Of a stretch of 64,000 nucleotides of DNA, positions 45,857 through 53,367 are shown piece by piece. Under the pieces are notes generated by a model. The model saw nothing but the letters and a program-made list of their open reading frames with translations. It did not search any database and had not been told where the DNA came from. Each line of letters begins with the position of its first letter. Position 1 is the first letter of the stretch. The position numbers were made by a program, and so were the translations under genes. The DNA comes from JADGHX01 sp963837755 (GTDB lineage Bacteria > Pseudomonadota > Gammaproteobacteria > Steroidobacterales > Steroidobacteraceae). The stretch is taken from positions 1,798,001 through 1,862,000 of the forward strand of contig CAWIOP010000001.1 in NCBI GenBank assembly GCA_963837755.1, given 5' to 3'.

Positions 45857-48212
45857 TGTCGAGCTCCTCATCAGGGTGGTTGATTTCGTGAAGGCGTTCT
45901 TGAGCGGCGGTGTTTTTCGGATCGAGCTTCAGCACCGCCTGGTACTGGGCCCAGGCATCCGCGACGCGTTCCTGGGCGCGATAGCAGCGCGCCAATGCCA
46001 GCCGCGGCTTGATGGCCTTCGGATTCTGGCGTACCAGCATCTCCAGCTCGGGAATCGACTCCGCGGAGCGGCCCATGCGGCTCAACAGAACGGCGCGGTT
46101 GAGACGCGCAGAAGCGTGCGTGGGCTCTACACGGAGGGCGCGCTCGAGAAATTCCAGTGCCTGCGGGTTCTGCCCCGCGCGCGATTCCAGCACGGCCAGA
46201 TTAATGAGCGTTTTCACATGGCGCGGATCCGCCGTCGAGAGCGCTCGATAACAGTTCCGAGCGGATTCGGATTGGTTCATCTCCTGCAACCGCCGGCACA
46301 CGGTGAAGGCGCGACCCACAACGCGGCCATCGCGCGCGGCGGCCTTCGAAACGGCGTCTGCCGCTGCCACGGATTGCTGCTGGTCCGCGTGCAACCGCGC
46401 CAGGGACAGCCACGGCCGCGCATCGGATATGTCCAGGGCACTTGCACGCCTGAGCTGCTTGAGCGCTTCATCGTGGCGACCGAGAGCGCGTTCGGTATCC
46501 GCGAGCAGCAGACGAGCGTCGAGGTCGCCTGGCGCCTCGGCCACTGCGTCGGCGATGATGTCCCGCGCACGTTGCGGCTGATTGCTGGCCAATAGCAGCC
46601 GCGAAAGTCGAGACCGCACTTCCGTGTCATCGGGCGTGATACTGAGAACCCGCTCGAGATCCGAGATCGCCTCCGTGTAGCGTTTGCCACGCTCATGCAG
46701 ACGCGCGCGATTGATCAAGGCCGGCGTATAGCGCGAATCCGTGCGCAACAGTCCATCGTAGATCGTGAGCGCCTCGACGGGCCGGTTACTACGCGTGAGG
46801 AGCACGGCCAGATTGATCTGTGCGACCCGCGAGGCTGGATCGAGCGCAAGTCCCTTCCGGTAGGACGCGATTGCATCTGGCGCGCGACCCTGCTCGGATT
46901 GCGCGCGCGCCAGCAGATAAAGCGTTTCGGAATTACGCGGCGCCAACGCGAGACTGCGCTGCAAGAGTGACTCCGCTTTGGCCCATTGCTCGAGCTTGAC
47001 TGCCGTCTTCCCCGCGGCAGTCAACACAACAGGTGAATGGGGAGAGTGGGCCACCAGCGTGTCGAAGAGACTCCCGGCCTCCTCGTACTGTTTGCGCTCG
47101 TGCAGCGCGGATGCGAGCCGCGCCAGCGCACGGTCGAAGTCGCCCGGCCGCAGGCCATCGGCTTCCTTCAGACTGGCGAGCATGCGCTGCGGATCCTGAT
47201 TCAGCAGTGCCAGCATTCCCTCGTAGTAAGCCCGATCCGCCCGATCACGAGCATTGTCGAGCAGCCAGCGGTACTGCTCCTGAGCCTTCTGCAACTGGCC
47301 ATTCGCGAAATACACGTCCGCCAGCGCCGCGCGGGCCTGCGGGCCTGCCGGATCCAGGCGGACCGCGCGCTGCACGTGTCGCATTGCCTTGGCTCCGGCG
47401 CCGCGTTCCTGATAGGCGCGGGCCAGGGCCAGTTCCACATCGGCGGAGCTCTTGCGGAGCGCTCGCGCCTTCTCGAGTGCAGTCAGTGCCTCTTCCGGTT
47501 GCCCCTGTTCCTGAAGAGCTTCGCCCAGCGCCAGCCAATGCCCGAAGTACTGCGGACGAAGCTGCGCCGCCAGACGAAAGCTCTCCGCCGCATCCGACCA
47601 GCGCGAGCGCTCGCCCAGTACCACGCCGAGCTGGTGTAGTGCCTTGGCCTTGAGCCTGCCACTGGAGACCTTTATAGCGCGCCGGAACAGGTTCTCCGCT
47701 TCCTCGAGCCGCCCGGCGCGTCGTGCCAGCACGGCCATGTTGTAGGCGGCCTTCTGATGACTGGGCGCCCGGGCGAGCACCTCGCCATACAGTCGTTCGG
47801 CCTCGCCGTTGTTTCCGAGATCGGACTGCGTGCGCCCGCGCAGGAACAGAGCGTCGACCTGCGCCGGATTGCGCTCGAGCGTGCGGGTGAGCAGTCGATC
47901 CGCGAGCGGCATGAGCTGGAAGTCGCGGGCGAGCTTCGCAAGGTCCAGAAGCGTCGCGGCGGAGGCCTGCGAATCCTGCAACTGCTTCTGCGCTTCGGCC
48001 TGCAGATCCGTGGCGGAGCCAAAGCGCTTGAGCGGGGGTCCAGCCGTCTCGTCGGCTTCGTCCTCCTGCGCGTCGGCGGCAGTGATGACCACGTTCACCG
48101 GTTGCGCGGAGCGCGTCGCAGCCCAATGCTCGCCGACAACGAGTGCGGCGACTTGCGCCGCGCCGAAGATCGACCACAACAATCCGTTGTGGTACCAGCG
48201 GGAGTACTTCAT
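45846..48212 (-). CDS. Inner-membrane-anchored protein with about 18 TPRs
   Basis: 788 aa from the ATG at 48212, whose ATGA overlaps the previous gene's stop. One membrane span at residues 9-27 (NGLLWSIFGAAQVAALVVG), a linker rich in D/E, then tandem 34-residue TPR helices to the end (e.g. NPAQVDALFLRGRTQSDLGN, DTEVRSRLSRLLLASNQPQR, DPKNTAAQERLHEIN). Orientation suggests the TPRs lie in the periplasm. Long periplasmic TPR scaffolds pair with outer-membrane barrels in polysaccharide export (AlgK, BcsC, PgaA types), which fits the barrel gene that follows. Confidence 0.85.
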   Translation of the reverse strand: MKYSRWYHNGLLWSIFGAAQVAALVVGEHWAATRSAQPVNVVITAADAQEDEADETAGPPLKRFGSATDLQAEAQKQLQDSQASAATLLDLAKLARDFQLMPLADRLLTRTLERNPAQVDALFLRGRTQSDLGNNGEAERLYGEVLARAPSHQKAAYNMAVLARRAGRLEEAENLFRRAIKVSSGRLKAKALHQLGVVLGERSRWSDAAESFRLAAQLRPQYFGHWLALGEALQEQGQPEEALTALEKARALRKSSADVELALARAYQERGAGAKAMRHVQRAVRLDPAGPQARAALADVYFANGQLQKAQEQYRWLLDNARDRADRAYYEGMLALLNQDPQRMLASLKEADGLRPGDFDRALARLASALHERKQYEEAGSLFDTLVAHSPHSPVVLTAAGKTAVKLEQWAKAESLLQRSLALAPRNSETLYLLARAQSEQGRAPDAIASYRKGLALDPASRVAQINLAVLLTRSNRPVEALTIYDGLLRTDSRYTPALINRARLHERGKRYTEAISDLERVLSITPDDTEVRSRLSRLLLASNQPQRARDIIADAVAEAPGDLDARLLLADTERALGRHDEALKQLRRASALDISDARPWLSLARLHADQQQSVAAADAVSKAAARDGRVVGRAFTVCRRLQEMNQSESARNCYRALSTADPRHVKTLINLAVLESRAGQNPQALEFLERALRVEPTHASARLNRAVLLSRMGRSAESIPELEMLVRQNPKAIKPRLALARCYRAQERVADAWAQYQAVLKLDPKNTAAQERLHEINHPDEELDNVS

Positions 48213-50659
48213 GTCGCCGGCGCCGCCAGCACGCCTTCGAGCTGTGGGAGGAGACCGCCCTGTAACGCGTTTTGAATCTCGATGCCGGGACGCGCATTGA
48301 TCTCCAGCACCATCGGGCCGTGCTTGCGGTCCAGACAGATATCCACTCCCGCGTACCCGAGTGGCACGGCTCTCTGGGCCGCACGCGCGACGTCGAGCAC
48401 GCTCGCCCACCGGGGCACAACGGCGCCGGTCAGACGTGCGCCGGTATCCGGATGGGTTTCGAGGATGCGTCCGAAATGGATCCCCGTCAGGAGCCGACCA
48501 CTGTCCAATTCAATCCCAAAACCGGCACCGCCCTGATGGAGATTGGCCTTGCCGCCCGAGGCGTGCGTCGGAACGCGCAGCATGGCGGCGACCGGCTCAC
48601 CTCGTGCGAGCAGCACGCGGATATCTGCGATGCCCCGTTCGTAGAGACTGCGCGAAAACCCGTCCGGCTCGATCAGGCACTCGAACAGAGCGCAGTCGGG
48701 CTCATCGCTATCGCCAAACAGGCCTTGAGTGATGTCGCGCACATGAGCCCGCAGTTGCTCACGGCTGAACGCCTCGCCGGAGATCAGACGGTAGCTGTCG
48801 CCTTCAGACGCCCTGAGCAGCAGGATGCCGTTACCGCCCGAGCCCTGCGCCGGCTTGAGCGCGAAACCGTCGGCAGCGCGCAGCACCGCTTCGTGCCCGT
48901 GCAGTTCCAGTTCGGACTCGAGAACCGCGAGCATCCTTGGCGTAAGGACGCCGGCTCCTTCCAGGCACCGCTTCGTGGCGACTTTGTCGTTGGCCGTGAG
49001 GATCCATTGCGGCTCGTTGAGACGCGCGATCAAATCGATGTTGCGTGCATTGATGCCCAGGACACCCGCTCCGTCCTTCCCCGCTGCCCGGAACAGGCGA
49101 GCGAAGCGGCCGTACTCGAAAGCACGGATGCCCGTCCAGGAACCGATCGCAAGCTGCACACCCATCACGATCAGCAGCGCTTCCGGGAAGTTGAACATCA
49201 GTCCCTGCAAGAGCGCTGATCTGAACGCCAGGTAGCACAGGATGGTCACGAGCAGCGTCCAGAAGATACTTTTGATGGCGTCGGCGAAGCTGCGGTGCTC
49301 GACCATTTGCTGGAGACGCTCGGCCGCGAAACTCAGAATGACCACGGGAAACAGGGCCATGAACGCAACCCGGTGTGATACGAGGTCCGCGAGCACGACG
49401 CCGCTGACGACGATGAGACCCGTGATCAGAGTCATTACCGCGGCCACGCGCGGAATCATCAGGACGCGCATGCCGCGCAGCAGGCGGTGAGTCGCGGCTC
49501 CCAATACCATCAGTCCCAGGAAGCCAGCGAGCCCGATGACGAGGCCGGTGTAACGGCAACCCGCCGCCACCAGCATCGGCAGAAATACGCCGAACGTGCG
49601 CATGCCCACTATGTTGCGGCAGAAGGTCACCACGAGAGCGGCCACGGGAAAAAGCAGGAACAGCATGGAGAACTCGTGATTCAAGCCGAGTCCTTGAAGA
49701 ATCAGCGCCACCCGGTTCTCGCGGCCGAGCTCCGCTGCATCGCCGGCAGCACCCGGCTGCACCGAAAGAAGCCGGCGCACGCGGAACGCGTAGTCAAAGT
49801 TGATGTCGCGCGTGTGTGAGAAGAGAAACTCGTCACCCCGGTACAACCGCAGATAGGTCGCTGGAATCTCCGCGAAGTGATTGTTGAGCGGGCAGAACGG
49901 CACCCAACGCTCACCGATCCATACTTCGACCCACTGATGGGAGGTGCGCTTGGCGCCCGGTGTGAGAATGACACCACCGACCAGGCGCGCAGGGATGCCG
50001 TTCAAGCGCGCGAGCGCAACGAACAGTCTGCTCTTGCCGTTGCAGCTCGCTTCACCCAGGCGCAGCGCGGTCAGCGCGTCGGTGAAGCCTTTGAACGGCG
50101 CCGGCTCGAGCTCCGAATACGTGTAGTGATGGATCGCGCGCAGAATCGCGAGCAGGTCGCCGCTTTCGCGTGGCTTGATGCGGCCCCAGAGCGCCTGGAT
50201 CTGCGCATGGCGGAAGGGGATGGCCTTCGTCTCGGCGAGGTAGGGCGCAAGCGCATCGTCGGTGCTGGGCGTCGGCTTCAAGCCTGCGGGAATCTCGTAG
50301 CGCACGCCCTGTGCGCTGATCAGTGCGGAGTAGCTGATCGTTCGCGGGCCCTCGATATCCGGCCCTTTCCATCCTGCCTTGCGGCCGGCATCGTCGGCCT
50401 GCTCACCGTAGAGCAACGTGCCGGATTCGATGTGCTCTTCGAGAACACGCTGGCGCTCGTCATTCCCCGGCAAATACGTGAACACACCGACGTCGCCGCC
50501 GAATCCCTCGAACGACATGTCGAGGCGGTACTCGTGCACCGTAGAGGGAAGCAGGTCATCGAGCTCGGGCTGCAGGTGATACAGGTGCACAGCCAGAAGA
50601 ACGATGCCCGCCCCGATCGCGAGCGAGGGCAGGGCGAGCAGTCGGCGAAAGCGACCCAT
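48209..50659 (-). CDS. Fusion: transglutaminase-like domain, 7TM domain and ATP-grasp ligase
   Basis: 816 aa. One N-terminal span (LALPSLAIGAGIVLLAVHLY) leads to a periplasmic transglutaminase-like domain (about 30-300). It has Cys (GEASCNGKSRLFVAL) and His (TSHQWVEVWIG), but the third position reads CPLNNHFAE, so activity is uncertain. Seven or so membrane helices follow (about 335-525: FRTFGVFLPMLVAAG-like, LITGLIVVSGVVLAD). A cytoplasmic ATP-grasp domain (about 530-816) has LTANDKVATKRCLEGAGV, FALKPAQGSGGNGILLL and the metal-binding VLEINARPGIEIQNAL. ATP-grasp domains of this alpha-L-glutamate-ligase-like kind join carboxylates to amines. Elsewhere the two halves are usually separate neighbouring genes (recalled). 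Confidence 0.85.
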   Translation of the reverse strand: MGRFRRLLALPSLAIGAGIVLLAVHLYHLQPELDDLLPSTVHEYRLDMSFEGFGGDVGVFTYLPGNDERQRVLEEHIESGTLLYGEQADDAGRKAGWKGPDIEGPRTISYSALISAQGVRYEIPAGLKPTPSTDDALAPYLAETKAIPFRHAQIQALWGRIKPRESGDLLAILRAIHHYTYSELEPAPFKGFTDALTALRLGEASCNGKSRLFVALARLNGIPARLVGGVILTPGAKRTSHQWVEVWIGERWVPFCPLNNHFAEIPATYLRLYRGDEFLFSHTRDINFDYAFRVRRLLSVQPGAAGDAAELGRENRVALILQGLGLNHEFSMLFLLFPVAALVVTFCRNIVGMRTFGVFLPMLVAAGCRYTGLVIGLAGFLGLMVLGAATHRLLRGMRVLMIPRVAAVMTLITGLIVVSGVVLADLVSHRVAFMALFPVVILSFAAERLQQMVEHRSFADAIKSIFWTLLVTILCYLAFRSALLQGLMFNFPEALLIVMGVQLAIGSWTGIRAFEYGRFARLFRAAGKDGAGVLGINARNIDLIARLNEPQWILTANDKVATKRCLEGAGVLTPRMLAVLESELELHGHEAVLRAADGFALKPAQGSGGNGILLLRASEGDSYRLISGEAFSREQLRAHVRDITQGLFGDSDEPDCALFECLIEPDGFSRSLYERGIADIRVLLARGEPVAAMLRVPTHASGGKANLHQGGAGFGIELDSGRLLTGIHFGRILETHPDTGARLTGAVVPRWASVLDVARAAQRAVPLGYAGVDICLDRKHGPMVLEINARPGIEIQNALQGGLLPQLEGVLAAPAT

Positions 50660-50722
50660 ATGGTTGTGCGTTCGAATCGTAGTGTGCGGAAGGGACGCTG
50701 CTGTGTGGGTGACCGGTTGCGG

Positions 50723-52147
50723 TCACTCTTCCAGCTGCGCCTCCTCGACCACGACGACTCCGCCCAGATCAGATCCCCGCACTTCGACCAGCCGGCCCGC
50801 GGCTCGCGCGAAGAACTCCGCTGCGCTGATCGGGGTCTCGTTCTCGTCCTCGAAGGCGGTGCTCGCGCCGGTGCGCGCTGTGACGCCGAGAATGATCAGA
50901 TCCGGCTCCGTCACGGACGCGGTACCGCGCAACTCGACCCCGGGTTCCGGATCGTGCCTCTCGAGCAGGGCGGCAATCATGCTGCCGGACTGCGCGTCGG
51001 AAGCCCCGCGCACCTCCACGAGATCGCCCGCACGCAAATCCCCGAGATTGAACGGTGAGAGATCCGCGCCCGATTTGTCCTCGAGGCGCGTCGTGTCGGT
51101 AGCGCTGATCGTGATCCCGAGCACGGTGAAGGTATTCGACTGCGAGCTCACCGTCTCAACCGGCGCACGGACGCGCAGTTCTGCGCCGGCACTGCACTCG
51201 ATCTCGTCGGCAAGGACGGCGCCTGCCGCCAGAGCACCCTCGACCTCCACCTTCGCGTTGAGGGGAGGATTGAACGTGGCGCCGCAGCTCTCATAGCGCG
51301 TGTTGGCAGAAGTGGTGGCACGTTGACCGGAAATATCGAAATCGGTGGCCGAAACGAAACGTGTGATCAGTCCCTCGAGCTCGACGCTGTCCCCGTCCTT
51401 GCCGGCAATGCGCGCGTCCTTGAGCTCAACACGTGAGGCGAGCAGTACGCCGTTGCCGAGGCCGGACCCTTTGGCTTCGACGGTCTGCTGTGCCGCGGGT
51501 TGACCCCCCGGGAAGCCCAGCAGTTGCGCTTGTGAATAGTCCACGGTCAATGTTCCGATCTGAAAGCGGGGCAGATTCGCGTCGAGCGACTGCACGTTGC
51601 CGGTGACTTCCAGCTCACCTCCCGGCTGTTTGCACTCGATACGGGTCGCCTCGATATCGCCGAAGCTGTCACGGAAGCCCGATACCTCGACTACGTTTCC
51701 CGGCTGCAGGCCGGCGAGCGTGCAAGCGGGAGTGCCGTCGCCGAACGAGGTGGTGCCGCTGACGTGCACCGTCTGGCCAAGGACAATGAGCACATCGTTG
51801 GCGACATCCACGGACTGCACTGGCCCTTCGACATCGTCATCGAACGTGACACTCACGGCAGTTCCAGTCGTGCCGTTTGCGTCGATACGGCCGACGATCG
51901 AGACGACATCGCCGACGGCGAGATCTGCCTGTGTGCCGGGCCGACCGTCAACGGTGATGGTCGCGCCGCTCGTCGAATACTCGACGCCATTGACGAAGAT
52001 GCTGCCGAATCCCGTGACCGTTCCTTTGGCAATTCCACCGCCGTCGATGCCGCCGAGCGGGGCGCCGCCGGCGCCACCTGCACAGCCGGCCAACGGCAAT
52101 GTGACCAGCGCGCACAAGCACATCGCGCCGCGCATGCATTTGCTCAT
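50723..52147 (-). CDS. DUF5666 lipoprotein
   Basis: 474 aa from ATG 52147, which overlaps the DUF6502 stop (ATGA). The lipobox is LVTLPLAGCAGG. Then come five or six OB-like DUF5666 repeats of about 65 residues, each with a G(x)V/I...V..G....D....V.G....G.VVEV.G pattern (e.g. AVGDVVSIVGRIDANGTTG, LQPGNVVEVSGFRDSFG, LRAGDLVEVRGASDAQSG). Envelope-anchored, probably binding a polymer or protein. It lies 63 bp upstream of the ligase fusion gene. Confidence 0.85.
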   Translation of the reverse strand: MSKCMRGAMCLCALVTLPLAGCAGGAGGAPLGGIDGGGIAKGTVTGFGSIFVNGVEYSTSGATITVDGRPGTQADLAVGDVVSIVGRIDANGTTGTAVSVTFDDDVEGPVQSVDVANDVLIVLGQTVHVSGTTSFGDGTPACTLAGLQPGNVVEVSGFRDSFGDIEATRIECKQPGGELEVTGNVQSLDANLPRFQIGTLTVDYSQAQLLGFPGGQPAAQQTVEAKGSGLGNGVLLASRVELKDARIAGKDGDSVELEGLITRFVSATDFDISGQRATTSANTRYESCGATFNPPLNAKVEVEGALAAGAVLADEIECSAGAELRVRAPVETVSSQSNTFTVLGITISATDTTRLEDKSGADLSPFNLGDLRAGDLVEVRGASDAQSGSMIAALLERHDPEPGVELRGTASVTEPDLIILGVTARTGASTAFEDENETPISAAEFFARAAGRLVEVRGSDLGGVVVVEEAQLEE

Positions 52148-52974
52148 TTCTTCACCGTAGAAAAGTTGTCGTCCTGGATGTGATAGATGCCGACACCAAG
52201 GCGCACCGTGCGCCGTTCGCTGTCGGCGTGGCTCGCGGCCGAATGTGCCGTGAGCCACGCATCGACGTGCTCGAGAAACGCCTGACCTTCGCGTTCGAGA
52301 AACTCGCGAAATTCCGGGATAGCGTGCGCGTGGACCAGCGCGTTGGTCGCGCGCCGTTCGAAGCGCAACGGTGCATCCGGCGGACAGATCAGGTCATGCA
52401 CGACAGTGTTGCCGATGTCCTGCAGGACGCCGCCTGCCCGCAAGGTTTTTTCGGGATCGAGCTGGCGCGGGATATACGCTCGCTTCAGCGCGCGCAGCAG
52501 ACCATCGTTGGACTGCTCCACCGCGCCCACTGCGCGAAGCTCCTTCAGGAGTGCACTCATCGGCACATCGCCCCCGTACCGTCGCCAGATCTCCTCGAAC
52601 GAACGTGCCGAGCCTTGAACGGCGAGCGCTCGGGGGCCGCTCGATGCATCGTGGAATTCCGAGTCCTGGTGCCACCCGGCGAGGATTCGTGTCGCGGCGT
52701 TGAGGTAGGTCGGCGAAGGCGCCTCGCCGGATGAGATGAGCTCGCGGCGCCGGCTCACCTCATGGCGGCTGATGCCCGTCAGAATCGAAACACGGGACGC
52801 ATTCGTCGGACGCCCGCGAATCCCGAACTCCTTCGTTGCGACTTCGACGAAGGCGGTCTTCGACACTTCCGCAAACTCCTTCCAGGTAACTCCACACCGC
52901 AAAAGGAGCCGAGCCAGCGGTTGCAGCAGTCGCCTGCAGGCAGCGAGAGCGGGACGTTTGGGCTCGTGATCCAT
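52144..52974 (-). CDS. DUF6502 protein, likely operon regulator
   Basis: 276 aa. N-terminal part has LARLLLRCGVTWKEFAEVSKTAFVEVA and a helix-turn-helix-like segment TNASRVSILTGISRHEVSRR, which fits DNA binding. The rest is helical with no known motif. DUF6502 genes are typically followed by DUF5666 genes (recalled), as here with a 4-base overlap. First gene of the minus-strand operon. No clear ribosome site precedes the ATG at 52974; TTGGT and ACCAA arms (52982-52996) just upstream could be an operator. Confidence 0.8.
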   Translation of the reverse strand: MDHEPKRPALAACRRLLQPLARLLLRCGVTWKEFAEVSKTAFVEVATKEFGIRGRPTNASRVSILTGISRHEVSRRRELISSGEAPSPTYLNAATRILAGWHQDSEFHDASSGPRALAVQGSARSFEEIWRRYGGDVPMSALLKELRAVGAVEQSNDGLLRALKRAYIPRQLDPEKTLRAGGVLQDIGNTVVHDLICPPDAPLRFERRATNALVHAHAIPEFREFLEREGQAFLEHVDAWLTAHSAASHADSERRTVRLGVGIYHIQDDNFSTVKK

Positions 52975-53367
52975 CTATGGTTGGTTTAGTACCAAATACG
53001 GTAGAGGCCCCGCCACGAGCGGCGCACGGAACTGCGCCGTATGTCTCACGGAGGGGCGAAAAAAGGCTGCGTCAGTCAGTGATTGGCGACGCGAACGGGA
53101 ATATGTCGCCTCGGCGGCGCGAAGTTGGGTCCGGACGCGGGGGCTAGCGGCGCTTCACGATCCTTCTTCACGCACTCGGGGACGATTGTTCTTCCGGCGG
53201 GCGGCGATGACGGAAGGCTCGAAAGAGCAGCACATCGTAGGAGATTTTCATTCCGGCGCCCACGAACAGCGGTGTCCTCACGCGTTGGGGCTGGCGGTGC
53301 CCCTGGTTGTCGCGATCTCCACAACGCTCGGGGCACAAAGCGGGCTGCCCAACTCCGGCTTCGCCGC
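52975..53367. other. Gap between the P-ATPase and DUF6502 operon, mostly noncoding
   Basis: Contains the presumed promoter of the five-gene operon at its left end and a transporter remnant (53168-53281). No intact gene seen. Confidence 0.45.
53168..53281 (-). pseudogene. MFS-transporter C-terminal remnant
   Basis: The 37-residue tail VRTPLFVGAGMKISYDVLLF then RAFRHRRPPEE matches the last helix and tail of major-facilitator permeases (GGLKIVYDLLLYxxFRxVRPPEE type). Nothing upstream in frame belongs to it. Confidence 0.4.
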
